A DNA stretch of 64,000 nt from Hypoxylon rubiginosum (taxonomy: Eukaryota; Ascomycota; Sordariomycetes; Xylariales; Hypoxylaceae). The stretch lies in the NCBI GenBank assembly GCA_902806565.1, contig CADCXA010000050.1, positions 434,001 through 498,000 of the forward strand, written 5' to 3'. A program made the translations under genes and the position numbers. Shown piece by piece: positions 34,926 to 46,090 of this stretch. Positions within the stretch are counted from its first letter, which is position 1; every line of letters begins with the position of its first letter. The notes beneath the pieces were generated by a model. That model saw nothing but the letters and a program-made list of their open reading frames with translations, did no database searches and was not told the DNA's origin.

Positions 34926-35653
34926 AAACAACCGGTCGACCGAGCGTTTTTATATCCACGTTGCGCTGTACTATGTACTAGGAAGCAAAGCCAGACGAGG
35001 CTTAGCAGCCCTATTAAGCTTTTACGTCACTATATAGATGGAGGCGATCTGGCTAAGCGACGACAAACGCGGGGTCAAGATGTAACGCTACGGATGATGC
35101 GCATGACCAAGAGGAGTTATTTGGGGTAGAGCTGGCGGCATCCGCAGAAGCGAAGCGAATATGGGCGCGAACATGACATCTTTACAGTACCGTCTTGACG
35201 GAGACGCCACGCCGCTCCCTTCCAAAAGCATGCCTCGTCCTCCGCGAGTACGCTTGCGTTGATTGGCAGCGATGGCTGATGTCTCCGGATGAATGGGTGA
35301 GCAAGTCGGCCGGTGTCCATTGACCCCCAAAGCCGACCAATAAGGCACATAGCACGATTCCCCTGGCTCGGTATATAGTCATGCGAGAAGTTGGCAATAT
35401 TTCCCACGATGGAACCCTGTTGCGGTGCAGTTTGTCTGCGAAGGAGCTGCGATCTAGACGTGTATGGCGTTTGCTTGGCTTTGCTGCTGTGAGGTAGGTA
35501 GCGGGGCTTACGGTGCCTTGGGGTATATATCTAGATGTATAATCCCGTGTTCGGGTTGCTTGTAGGCATAGCTAAGACGAGGAAGTAGCTTTGATATACC
35601 ACCAATAGTCAAACGCATCTGTCGGCACATTTCCGAACAATACCTACCTAGCC
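34926..35653. other. Intergenic region upstream of the acetylesterase
   Basis: About 0.7 kb. No convincing coding or RNA feature. Overlapping minus-strand frames around 35088-35407 have no domain. Confidence 0.45.
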
Positions 35654-36683
35654 ATGCTGCACCCAGTTTTCCTGATGGCGGCTCTGTCTGCCGTGGTCGT
35701 AGGACGCGCGTGCGCTAAGCCTCCGGCATTCTTCCTCGCGGGAGATTCTACGACGGCGATCGACGGCGGCTGGGGAGACGGCCTGCTCGCTACACTCAAG
35801 AGCCCGGCTTGGGGCGTCAACATTGGCAAGAGCGGCGCCACGACCGCGTCCTTCCGCGCGGGCGGCTATTGGGCCAACGTCACGCAGCATCTAAAGGACA
35901 ACGTAGCCAAGTTCGACAGCTACGTGACCATTAGTGTAAGGACCAGAGCCCCGGAGAGAGATCGTTGTGTCTTGAGGCAACTAAGTGAGGAAGGGTACTT
36001 AAATAGAGTCTGAGCTGACATATTGCTCCTTTTCCGGGGCCGCGTGTTTGTAGTTCGGACACAATGACCAGAAAGATACCAGCGGTGTCACCTTCGAACA
36101 GTACAAGGCCAATCTGATCAAGTTCGCCAATGAAGTCAAGGATCTAGGTGGCATACCGGTACGTATTCCTAGTATTTCTAAGAATAGCGAGGGGGGAAAG
36201 TAGTTGCGGGAAACACACCTACCTACCTACCTACCTACCTACCTAGGACGTACCTAGATACCCAAGAAAGGGGTCTACAAAAAGAGACGACGGCAAAGTC
36301 AAGATTCGTCACTAACACAAATCTAGCTCCTAACATCCTCGCTCACCCGGCGAGTCTTCCCCAGCGGGCAGGACCACAACGCCACGGACTCGCTGCACGA
36401 CCAGCGCCTGGCGGCCATCGACGCGGCCAAGGCGACGGGCTCGGCCGTGATCGACCTCAACGCGGCGAGCCTGGCGTACGTCGACGCGATCGGGAAGACG
36501 GCCGCCTACGCGTACAACTACGGCGCCGACGGGTCCGACACGACGCACCTGAACGAGCACGGCGGCGTCGTGTTCGGCCGCATGGTGGCGGACCTGATCA
36601 TCCGCGCGAAGCCCGCCTTGGAGAGCTACTTCATCCCCAACGAGACGCTGAGCAGCGCGATCTGGAATAACCAGCCCGCTTAA
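35654..36683 (+). CDS. Rhamnogalacturonan acetylesterase (CE12, SGNH fold), 3 exons
   Basis: Exons 35654-35935, 36054-36158 and 36327-36683 give 247 residues. The enzyme removes acetyl groups from the rhamnogalacturonan backbone of pectin outside the cell. It has a signal peptide (MLHPVFLMAALSAVVV..A). All SGNH blocks are visible: GDSTT near residue 30 (nucleophile Ser), GKSGATTASF (block II Gly), GHND (block III Asn) and DTTHLNEHG (Asp and His of the triad). Length matches the known Aspergillus enzyme. The third exon is GC-rich in codon third positions. Intron 2 (36159-36326) carries an (ACCT)n run at about 36219-36246. The function call rests on these motifs plus the overall CE12 layout. 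A different SGNH esterase is possible but less likely. Confidence 0.86.
36219..36246 (+). repeat. (ACCT)n microsatellite in intron 2
   Basis: About seven tandem ACCT units inside the second intron of the acetylesterase gene, running directly into a CCTAGG motif. Confidence 0.8.
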
Positions 36684-36993
36684 GGAGACGATTAGAGAGG
36701 TTTAGGATTGTTGCTGTTGTTCTTAATGGATTCATAGCTTAGGTACCCAGCTTTTATACTAGGTATCTTTATAGGTTATCTAGACGTAACTACGCCGTCG
36801 CGAAATACAGATCAAAGCTCTTTCGCTGTAGTATTTTCTTTTATTAGGTTCCGCGTCACTGTAACCCCGTGCTTCCTAGTTTGAATTGTGACACGTAACT
36901 GTTGTAATCCACAGCTCTCCTCCTGCAAATGCACCACGTTACCATTCCCCCCCCCTCCTTCTTCTTCTTCTTCTTCTTCTCCTTCTTTCCAAC
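36684..36993. other. Convergent spacer, acetylesterase / PDX1
   Basis: About 310 bp between two stop codons. It holds both terminators and a CTT trinucleotide run (36958-36980) just beyond the PDX1 stop. Nothing else seen. Confidence 0.6.
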
Positions 36994-37941
36994 TCACCAC
37001 CCCCTCCCGGCCATCTTCTGCTCGGGCCGCATGCTGCTCACGCTGATACCAACCATGGCCTCCCCGAGCCCCTCGCTGCACTCGGCCAGCACCTGGGGGT
37101 CGCGGTAGTGCGTCGTGGCGCGTACGATGGCCTTGGCGCGCTTGGCCGCGTCGCCCGACTTGAAGATGCCGCTGCCGACGAAGACGCCGTCGCAGCCGAG
37201 CTGCATCATGAGGGCGGCGTCGGCCGGCGTGGCCACACCGCCGGCCGCGAAGTTGACTACCGGCAGCCGGCCCAGCTCGGCCGTCTGCTTGAGCAGGGCG
37301 GCGTCGACCTCGAGCTCGCGGGCCAGCGCGCGGATCGCCAGGTCGCCGCCCTCCTGGAGGGCGGCCTTGGCGCGGCCGATGTCGCGGTTGACCTGGCGCA
37401 TGTGCTTGACGGCCTCGACGACGTCGCCGGTGCCGGCCTCGCCCTTGGTGCGGATCATGGCGGCGCCCTCGGCGACGCGGCGCAGGGCCTCGCCGAGGTT
37501 GCGGCAGCCGCAGACGAAGGGGACCTTGAAGGGGGCCTTCTCGACGTGGAAGGCGTCGTCGGCCGGGGTCAGGACCTCGCTCTCGTCGATGTAGTCCACG
37601 CCCAGGGCCTCGAGGATCTGGCACTCGACGAAGTGGCCGATGCGGGCCTTGGCCATGACGGGGATCGTCACGGCCGCCTGGATCTCCTTGATCTTGCCCG
37701 GGTCCGACATGCGCGCCACGCCGCCCTCGGCCCGGATGTCGGCGGGGACGCGCTCGAGCGCCATGACGGCGCACGCGCCGGCCTCCTCGGCGATGCGCGC
37801 CTGCGCGGCGTCCGTCACGTCCATGATGACGCCGCCCTTCAGCATCTGCGCCAGGCCGGCCTTGACGATGAAGTCCGACTTGGAGGAGGTGGTGGGTATC
37901 GCCGTGTTGCCATTGGTGGCGCTTACGTCGTTGTTCGTCAT
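36994..37941 (-). CDS. Pyridoxal 5'-phosphate synthase, PDX1 (SNZ) subunit
   Basis: Intronless, 315 residues. PDX1 is the synthase subunit of PLP synthase: it condenses ribose 5-phosphate and glyceraldehyde 3-phosphate with ammonia from PDX2 to give vitamin B6. The (beta/alpha)8 barrel carries the catalytic Asp in KGGVIMDV and Lys in [16 protein letters not shown] and the phosphate-binding GSGIFKSGD near residue 255 are also intact. The ~20 N-terminal residues ([12 protein letters not shown]..) are a normal extension. Codons are strongly GC-biased at position 3, suggesting high expression. It is divergently transcribed from its partner PDX2 1.1 kb away, the same arrangement as pdx-1/pdx-2 of Neurospora and SNZ/SNO of yeast. 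The name is secure. Confidence 0.97.
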   Translation of the reverse strand: MTNNDVSATNGNTAIPTTSSKSDFIVKAGLAQMLKGGVIMDVTDAAQARIAEEAGACAVMALERVPADIRAEGGVARMSDPGKIKEIQAAVTIPVMAKARIGHFVECQILEALGVDYIDESEVLTPADDAFHVEKAPFKVPFVCGCRNLGEALRRVAEGAAMIRTKGEAGTGDVVEAVKHMRQVNRDIGRAKAALQEGGDLAIRALARELEVDAALLKQTAELGRLPVVNFAAGGVATPADAALMMQLGCDGVFVGSGIFKSGDAAKRAKAIVRATTHYRDPQVLAECSEGLGEAMVGISVSSMRPEQKMAGRGW

Positions 37942-39034
37942 GGCTGTTTTTTGATATGGGAAAGTGTTTGCCTTTTTCTATGTACCTTATGTATGTAGGC
38001 AGGTAGATAGGCACTTTGATGACTTTGGAGATGCTATCTACGATGCCAATTGGAAAGAGAAAAAAGGAGAAGTGATAGGAAAGGAAGCTAAATGGTATAG
38101 GATTCCAGACCGAAGTATGAAATATCTAATATGACAAGGTCCGTGAAGACGTCGGGTCTCTCTTAGTTTTTGTTACTCATCCATGTATCCGCCAGTACAT
38201 ATTACATAGTACATGGTAGGTAGTACGAATGCCGTTCATACCCGTCCTTCTTATTCCTTTAGGGGCAAGAATCTTCAGGGTCCGGCGCGGCCTTTAAAGT
38301 CATATACGCTGCGAGTGACAAACAAGGGAAAAGGGAAGTCGTCTTGTACCAATCAGATGGGCTGCTCAGGTGTCAAACGGATCCATAAACTTCCCCAAGG
38401 TAGACTTAGCTGCTTAGGGGCTATTAGTCTTGGGAGTTTAATAGACCTCTCGGCCGGGATCCGATGGAAATTGAGAAAATTTTCTGTAGCATGTAGCAAG
38501 AAAGGCGAAAAGGGCGAGGTACTACACCCGTACTTCGGGTGCAATGACGCATACGGACCGCCGGTCTCGGGGGTTTGCTCGGTACTATGAGAGTACCTAA
38601 CCTTCTGAAGCATTGGCAAGTTCGATGAGTCTTTTTTGTAAGCTGCGCCAAGAACGAGAAGATTAATAGTGCATACCACTAGGTATTTGCTATTTGACAA
38701 TGTTCTTGCTCTTACCTGACTTGCTGCTTTGCCCTATTTAAGAGGTTAGAATAAAGAACATTGAATATAATAAAGGGTTAGAACATACAGGAGGATTGCA
38801 AAGTATAGACATCCTACATCCTACACTCTGAAAGTGCAAAGTGCATATGCCACCTGCACTATCGCGTCGCATTAGCTCCCGATCATCAAATCCCGTATCG
38901 CTTTTTACTCCGGTCCCTTCATATCCCGGCGAATACCAATCTCTTATATCGCTTTCGTTTACCGCGCTGAGCGAGGCATTGACTAAGACCGAACAACCTA
39001 GCAGCCCATGTAAAGTGGTCATCTAGAACGAACA
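37942..39034. promoter_or_regulatory. Divergent PDX1/PDX2 promoter region
   Basis: About 1.1 kb between the two start codons, expected to hold the shared control region of the vitamin B6 genes. No open frame has plausible content. No conserved operator can be named by eye. Confidence 0.6.
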
Positions 39035-39934
39035 ATGGTGACGGTTGGCGTCCTTGCGCTCCAGGGAGGTTTCTCGGAACATCTCGGGTCGCTGCGGAAA
39101 GCAGCCGCTTATATCTCATCTCGCTCGTCGTCAACACCCAATCTCAACTTTATCGAAGTACGGACGCCGGAACAGTTAGCCAGATGTGACGCGCTGGTCA
39201 TTCCCGGAGGTGAGAGCACTACTTTGTCTCTCGTAGCGGCACAGTCTGGATTACTGGATCCCCTGCGAGAGTTCGTCAAGTAAGTCTGGCCTGCGTGTGC
39301 GGATCTTAGAGAACAATTACGCTAATTATCAAACTTTGCGATGGACTTAAGAGTCACCAAGAAGCCTACTTGGGGCACGTGTGCTGGTCTCATCTTTCTG
39401 TCCGAGCAAGCGAGCGCAACCAAGAGGGGTGGGCAGGAGTTAATCGGGGGGCTCGACGTCAAGGTCCACCGCAACCATTTTGGCCGACAGATAGAAAGCT
39501 TCGTGACCGACTTATACTTGCCCTTCCTTTCTCAAGGGGAGGACGGTAAACAGGTTGCTCCTTTTCCGGCCGTCTTCATTCGGGCTCCCGTCGTGGATCA
39601 TGTGTTAACAACCGAGATTGGGTCGATTGACGACAAGATGGAGAAGAGTACAACTGCAGAAATTGCGGTGTCGGCTTCCGGAAACCAGACAAAGAACTCG
39701 AAAGGGAAGGTTGAGATCCTGGCGACTCTCCCCGGACGTCACGCCTCAAATAAGGCGGCAGCGGCGGCGACCGTAGGCGCAAACGCCGAGACCGTGTCTC
39801 CGAAAGGAGCAGGAGACATTGTAGCGTTAAGGCAAGGAAATGTATTCGGAACCAGCTTCCACCCAGAACTAACAGACGACATTCGAATTCACGTCTGGTG
39901 GTTAGAGCAAATAGTTGGACGGACAGATGAATAG
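39035..39934 (+). CDS. PLP synthase glutaminase subunit PDX2 (SNO), 2 exons
   Basis: Exons 39035-39279 and 39352-39934 give 275 residues. PDX2 is the glutamine amidotransferase that feeds ammonia to PDX1. It has GVLALQGGFSEH at the N-terminus, the GGEST block near residue 60, the nucleophile Cys92 in WGTCAGL and the His252/Glu254 pair in SFHPEL, so the triad is complete. Bacterial PdxT proteins are about 190-200 residues. The extra length here is a low-complexity, Ala/Lys/Ser-rich insert at about residues 168-235, between the VIRAPV-type strand and the catalytic His, as in other ascomycete PDX2 proteins. The intron is GT-AG and lies before the active-site segment. It pairs with the divergent PDX1 gene. 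Confidence 0.95.
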
Positions 39935-40688
39935 AAATACTTGAACTGAAGAAATTGATGAAAGCGACATTGGAAAGGGGAGCGCAAGAAGGTACGGTAT
40001 CATCCGTGCATAAAATGTAAAAGACACAGCATATGCACAGCGAACTCCTTTAACCAGCCGAGTTTGCTTCACTCTTGACATCTGTTTCACCTTGCAGGTT
40101 AACCCCTACCCAGATGACACACAGATACGACAAGTAATTCGATATCAACCACTACTTAAACGACGCCTACCTGGTCGCCATGAAATACATATGTCGGGAA
40201 CATCCGAATACCTCAAGTTATAGGCTAGGATAGATAAGTAAAGTGTGCTGCATATCTAATGCGGGCAAAACGCACGAGTAAACGATAGGAGCACACTGAA
40301 ACCTGCGGGGTACATGGACCAGATGGCCAAGAATGGGGGTTGTGTATCTTAGAGTAACGCCTTATCATGGTTGGGTTAAGGATGTATCGTTTGACGAATG
40401 GGATCGACCTGGCCTACTATTCCTTTTAGATACATGCCAAACCTCTAGGGTCAAACTTGAGGAACGCCAGAGACTATCAAAACCCGACTACCCGAGTTAG
40501 CAGCATATCTGCTATCCTCCGGCTATCTAGATAGCTTCAGCGGGGTATCAATCAGAGTTGAACAAGCCGTCACGTAAAGGCTTGATTCCTTGGGGAAATC
40601 GTAGAAAGCGGCCATCGAGTTTTATATTCTCGAGCTATCATTTGGCAACCACCTGGACTAACTTGATCGTCATCCGCATTGATTCATC
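39935..40688. promoter_or_regulatory. Upstream region of hxnM-like gene
   Basis: About 0.75 kb between PDX2 and the first hxn-like gene. It contains GATA-type (AreA-like) sites, the clearest being AGATAA at 40233 and TGATAAG on the minus strand at about 40370-40376. The number of such sites is only slightly above random expectation, so nitrogen control is an inference. Confidence 0.4.
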
Positions 40689-42124
40689 ATGGGAAAGAAG
40701 AAGATCCTCGTTGGGTGAGTATCTCGCCTAATGCATGGTTGAATAATAACGGCTAATGCAACATCCTCTAGCTACGGTGTAGACATTGATGCCGTGGCTG
40801 GTTGGCTTGGTTCCTACGGAGGCGAGGATAGCACGAGCGACATCAGCAGAGGTTAGAAATTCTTGATGCGAGCAGACCTTGTTGCAAAGCTACTTGACTA
40901 ACAGCGGCTGTTCTTTGCCCTAACCAGGACTCTGGGCGGGCACAATTGGAACTCGTCGTCTACTCAAGTTATTTGAGAAGTACAACATCAAGGCATCATG
41001 GTTCATTCCAGGCCATTCGCTTGAGACCTTCCCGGAAGAATGCGCCATGGTGAGAGATGCCGGCCACGAGATCGGCCTTCACGGGTATTCGCATGAGAAC
41101 CCGGTCGATATGACACTTGAGCAGCAGCGAGACGTCCTCGATAAGACCTTCAGGCTCCTAACCGACTTCTGCGGCAAGCCTCCAAGAGGCAGCGTCGCAC
41201 CATGGTGGGAGACCAGCAAGGAAGGCACCGAGCTGATGCTCTCATATGGCATCGAGTATGATCATTCTATGTCTCATGAGGATTGCCAGATGTATTGGCT
41301 GCGGACGGGAGACACCTGGACCAAGGTAAGCTTAATGAAGTTCCCTGACATAACCTCTAATCTCGCTCGTACCTAATATATACCTAACGTATAACTAACG
41401 AGATCGTAGTATGCTACATTACCTAACCCTTAACATATCCCTTGTTTTGAAGGGTCGACATTAGACTAGTATACTAGGGCGGGTTGAAGCTTCTGTACAG
41501 ATATTTCTAACATATAGTAGGATTGATTATTCAAAGAAAGCCGAAGAGTGGATGAAGCCACTTGTGAAGGGACAACCCACAGGCATGGTCGAAATCCCCG
41601 GCTCGTGGTATATCGACGACCTGCCGCCCATGATGTTTATGAAGAACTCGGCCAATTCGCACGGCTGGGTGAACCCGAGGTCAGTAGGAGCATCCAATTT
41701 AAAAGTTATTAGGGGGTAGTTGACAATTGGCGTAGGGATGTTGAGGATATTTGGCGTGACCATTTTGACTACTTTTACCGCGAGTACGACGAGTTCATCT
41801 TCCCGATGACAATTCACCCTGACGTGTCAGGGCGGCCTCATGTTCTATTGATGCATGAAAGGTACTATATACCCTTACCTCAAGTCGTGCTCACAGGAGT
41901 GATACTTACCTTGTATTCAGGATAATTGAACATATCAACAAGCACGAGGGAGTTGAGTGGGTGACATTTGCTGAGGTATGCGCACTGCACGCTCTTCGAG
42001 GTTGTTTAATCGTGGCTAACATATACCAAAGATGTGCGACCACTTCAAGAGTAAGAATACACCAGCTGAGGGGGCTATGATGCCTGCACCCCCCGGTGAA
42101 ATTCTCAAGAAGTCGAAGGAGTAG
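40689..42124 (+). CDS. HxnM-like cyclic imide hydrolase (NodB/polysaccharide deacetylase fold), 7 exons
   Basis: Exons 40689-40714, 40772-40851, 40928-41325, 41501-41679, 41736-41861, 41921-41975 and 42032-42124 give 318 residues. The NodB-fold metal site is visible: GVDIDAV (Asp13/Asp15), the zinc motif HGYSH (His87, His91) and [10 protein letters not shown] near the end. This is the HpPgdA-like branch rather than chitin deacetylases; it has no signal peptide or chitin-binding domain, so it is probably cytosolic. A. nidulans HxnM, a cyclic imide hydrolase that opens the ring late in nicotinate breakdown, belongs to this fold, and the neighbours support that role. The start of exon 4 is uncertain: the acceptor at 41500 keeps frame but adds seven residues. 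All other joins are clean. Confidence 0.75.
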
Positions 42125-42408
42125 GTCGATTGATGGGTGGATTTAAGGGGTTAAATGCTTGGGCGAGCTTTTCTCATTATATTACATTATTGAGAGAAAA
42201 CGATGAGAGATGCACAGCACCACGACTAGAACAATACGAAATAAATGCAATTTCAAAATACGCAAGATGTCTAATTCAAGTCATTCTAATATGAGCCTCT
42301 TGTCTAAAAATTACACCTACGGCAGTGAGAGTAGAGAATATGTTGGTAAACGTTCTATTTGGATGCAATATACCAACTATACGAGGCTTCTAAAACATAC
42401 GCCCGTTT
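42125..42408. other. Convergent spacer hxnM-like / hxnN-like
   Basis: 284 bp between two stop codons, AT-leaning, presumably holding both terminators. Confidence 0.6.
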
Positions 42409-44480
42409 TCAAAGTAATCCGTCGATAACGGCACCGATCGCTAGGACTTTCTCTTCTTCCAGTCTCCTTCCGACTATCTGCACGCCAACCGGCAGATCCA
42501 GTTCAGCCATCTTCTCTCCGGCCTGGTTCCACAGCGCCAGATTATGCTCGTCTAGTATGTTCCTCGGCGTATGGTTCCATGGCGCCTCTCTGTCGACGGA
42601 GGCGACTTTGCCGGCGGGTACAACCAGAGCCGTGTAGTCCAACACGTTCCAGATCTTGGTGTATCCTACCCATCGGCAAAAACGATGCGGAACGGAAGTA
42701 TGCGGCATGGGCGGCATCAAGACAACATCGACCTGCTTACCGGTTCTTGGCGACTTGATGTCGTTCCACTTGTTGAGATACGCCTGCTGAAGCGCTACCT
42801 TGCGCTTGTTCAGCTGCCAGTACTCGTAGACGGAAATGGGCTGGCCTTTGTTGACCAGTGCTTCTACGTGAGGTATGAAGGGCTCTCCGCCAGCTAGGAT
42901 GTCACGGCGAATATCCTCGCCGCCGTCCGCTGTGTAGAACTCATCCTAAGCGAAGACAGATTAGACACTGCAGTACTTCACATGATGTGTCGACTCACCA
43001 TAACCTGGATACATTCGGCGTGGAGGTCGGCATTCCACTCGACGATGTCATGGCCAGCTTCTCGAAGTTTTTCTACTAGAGACAGCAGTACTCGGCTCAG
43101 GGGTGGGTGCGGCCGAACCACGCCGTCGTCAGCAAGGACGCCGATGGTCAGCGGCTTAGACTTGAACTCTTCAAATGTCTCGCTCCTCCAGGGTACTGGG
43201 GCACATCGCGCATCTAGTTTCCAAGGCTCCAACTGGATCAATTCTTTCATAACTAAAGTCAGAGATGGCAAGCTTCGGGTCAACGGCCCTACCGATGACG
43301 GGACGTGCTCCTGGCCATCGGTTGACACGGGCGCTCCCTGGTACGGAAGACGGGCATACTGCTAAATTGTTAGGCCAAATATACATCTAGCAGCATATGG
43401 GGAGCCTCTTACACTTGGCTTCAACCCGTACAGACCCATCATAGACGCAGGTATCCGGACACTACCGCCAAGGTCGGTACCCCAACCAAGGAGACTGCCA
43501 TGAAGGGTTAAGAGCGCCGCTTCGCCGCCCGTCGAGCCTCCCGGGGTGTAGTCGCTACATAAAGGATTGGTGGTGAGTCCCCAGAGAGGGTTCTCAGTCT
43601 CGCACCACTACGACCCATAGTGGTTAGACGCATCCAACTTTTGACGGCAGAAAGGGAGGCTGCAGTGGCTCACCATTATACTCTGAGGGAGGTTTGTCTT
43701 GGCCAGCACGACGGCGCCGAGCTTCTTGAGCATCTGGACCAGAACTGCATCTTCGCTCGCGGGATCGAATGTGCGGCTGACGTATCCGAGCGTGGTGTCA
43801 TAGCCGCTGACATTAAACTGGTCTTTCAGAGTGACGGGGATGCCGTGTAGGGGCCCAACTACGCTTCCGTGCTTCTCTCGGTACTCGTCAAGCTGGCGAG
43901 CCTGCGCAAGGGCGTCTTGGAAGAGGATCTCGGTGAGACTGTTGTAGTGTTAGCCAACCATCAGGCATGATGATGCAACATAGGTTTCTTGCCAGTTCGT
44001 CTGTTATGTTAGTAGAGAGTTAGTAACCTGCAGTAACGCGTGCGTCCGGGTATCGGTTTACCTGATTGTGTGCTTTAATGGCCCTGTATATTGCACCAAT
44101 AATTAGCGATTTTTTGAGCGACGGTTAGGTACGACTGTAAAACTTGAATTCAATAAATCTCTACTAAACTTGTCTATATATGCTTTCGCTACAGCTTCCG
44201 AAGTCAGCTCGCCAGAGGCGATACGGCTAGCAAGTGTCGAAATATCGTCAATATCTACCACGGATAGGTCAAGTCCTCGAAGCTGTCGTCCCAATCAAAC
44301 TTAGCAACTCTGCGCCGGAGGCTCTCAACAGACTACCAACGGTAACAAAAAGACGGCTGTTTTTACACATACATCCGCAGCAGCAGCAGTAGCAGCAGTA
44401 GCAGCAGCCAATGCTTTGGCTTGAGCCTCGCGCTTTAGACGGACTTTATCCTGCCAGCCGCCCGAGATTCCTACCATCAT
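42409..44480 (-). CDS. HxnN-like amidase, 8 exons including an 8-nt microexon
   Basis: Minus-strand exons 44480-44373, 44282-44170, 44083-44062, 44000-43993 (8 nt), 43938-43674, 43607-43413, 43358-42999 and 42945-42409 give 535 residues. It is an amidase-signature hydrolase with Lys122 in PVTLKDQ, Ser197 in GGSTGGEAALL and Ser221 in GTDLGGSVR, the complete triad. In A. nidulans, amidase HxnN removes the amide nitrogen of a late nicotinate intermediate; the neighbourhood points to the same job here. The 8-nt exon is needed to rebuild HNQTNCLTEILF, a conserved amidase block, and is followed by a GC-AG intron (43992-43939). Exon 7 has a TAGCAG tandem acceptor, so one Gln may be optional. Exon 1 has an Ala-rich repeat. 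The exon 1-2 junction and the N-terminus are the least certain part. Confidence 0.8.
44376..44408 (+). repeat. GCA/GTA trinucleotide run (Ala-rich coding)
   Basis: Roughly eleven GCA-type triplets with GTA interruptions. On the minus strand it encodes the Ala/Thr-rich stretch of exon 1 of the amidase. Confidence 0.75.
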
Positions 44481-46090
44481 GAGATCGTGCCCCTTGTTTC
44501 GTCCGGATCGGTCAGGGAGGGGTGGGTGTAGGGTAGGAGTAAACTTCCATTCACCGAAACATCGACTAGAAACACACTGCCGCAAGGGAGATTGCCTAGC
44601 CGTGGGCCAGATCACTTTATTTCTTATTCCTGTAGGGCTGGGGGGGTTGCGACACGTGGTATTTCGCGAAACTCCGCTCAACGGGCACCAGGTCTGTTTC
44701 ATTAGCGGCGGGCTATGATTAGACACTTTGTTAGCTGGGATGCGGCAGATGGACCTAGATAAGTCTAAGACGACCCAAGATGGGATCAAGATAGCCTAAG
44801 ATGGTGTTTGATTATGCCATATCCAGAGTCATACCAGGTAGGTGTAGGTATCATACAGCTCTGCTTCAGGGTATTTGGGATTTTAATATCAGATCTGCCC
44901 AATCTTATCCAATCTTATCGACCTGCTTGTATCGGAAAGTACGTACCTAACCCAAAGAGACGCTGTAACCGTCTGACTGTATAAAAGTGGTGTGATATCT
45001 GACAAGGATATTCATCAAGTTTACTAGTTTGCGTAAGAAAGTGGGAGGGATTGTCTGACTGTATGTGACTGTTGCAGCAGCATGTGTTTTTTCTGCCTGT
45101 CTGCCTGTATCAGTTCTTGTCAGTTGTAGTGAGTGCCCTATCCAATCCTAGAATGGGGGGGGGAGGATAGGGGATGGGGGAGGGGCAAAAAGGGGGTTTA
45201 AGGGTCCTTGGAGGGGCACACACAAGGGGGCTTTACAAGGGTTACAAGGGCTACAAGGGCTACAAGGGCTACAAGGGCTACACAAGACCCCATTAGGGGG
45301 ACTGAACTGGGATTGTGGATCGCCTGAAGTTGTAATGGAATCCAAGTCTAGAACAAGTCGAAACAATCCAATACTCCCGCCCACCACCAGCCCACCAGCC
45401 CACACGTAGCCCACACGTAGCCCACACTTTTACGTCCAGTTGGTCCAGTTAGGGGCCTTCGGGGTTAACCAGTTACACGCCTTCTCTCCTTCTCTTGCCT
45501 CCTCACGTCTCTCAAGCCCCCGATCTAGGGATCGGAGTGGTTCGAGAATGGTGCCAAACCACCTGACAATGGTCTGAGCACAGTGCGACCGTCTTATGTC
45601 GACTTTATGACTTTATTCGACTTTCTCGATTCTTCCCAACTCCCCCGGCCCCCGGCCATTCATTCGTCTAACCGGCCTCTACTATACCCTGCCTTTCCAC
45701 TGCCTTTCCACTGCCTTTACAACTGACATTAGGTACTTTTTCTAACTCTTTAGCTCTTCTCCCCCCCGTGTGGCAGTGGAAGCACTCCAACCACCAGGTC
45801 ACCGAACGGAACGCTTGCTCCCCGGTGATACAGTGCTCAGTGGCCCAGTCATCTTTCCCCGTCAATCCCCCAATCAGCAAATCAATCAACCGATGATTCA
45901 ACCCATTCTTGATCGGGCCAACCCTTCATCAACGAACCACCAACTCCCAGCCTTGCCTTGTCCCGGTTACTTCTTGCTACCCTAAAACACTAAAATAAGC
46001 CACCTTTGCTATTTTATTGTGTTCTGGCAGGGAAAAAAGGGATCCAAGTACTCGCATGATCAAAATCCCCTCGGGCATTCTATCGGCACC
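44481..46090. promoter_or_regulatory. Divergent promoter, hxnN-like / hxnV-like
   Basis: 1.6 kb between two 5' ends, the longest promoter in the locus. It has AGATAAG at 44757-44763 and a perfect 10-bp direct repeat AATCTTATC(C/G) at 44901-44920, i.e. two adjacent GATAAG cores on the minus strand. A five-copy 9-bp tandem repeat lies at 45234-45278. A C-rich CCCAC/CCCACACGTAG repeat spans about 45375-45430. GATAAG sites are compatible with AreA nitrogen control. Confidence 0.5.
45234..45278 (+). repeat. Five-copy 9-bp tandem repeat (TACAAGGGC)
   Basis: Consecutive units TACAAGGGT, then four TACAAGGGC, in the divergent promoter. Because 9 is a multiple of three, it leaves a repetitive 88-codon frame open on the minus strand, which I consider accidental. 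Confidence 0.85.

Noticed and set aside
37108..37998. 296-codon plus-strand frame and a 400-codon minus-strand frame over PDX1
   Set aside because: Both are shadows of the very GC-rich PDX1 coding sequence, with Leu/Ala/Asp or Arg/Gly-rich low-complexity translation.
41326..41521. hxnM-like gene as a frameshifted pseudogene
   Set aside because: An in-frame splice solution exists and all metal-binding residues and downstream exons are intact; kept as a gene with a doubtful junction.
45148..45414. 88-codon frame with repeated Ser-Pro-Cys
   Set aside because: Generated by the 9-bp tandem repeat; no support as a gene.
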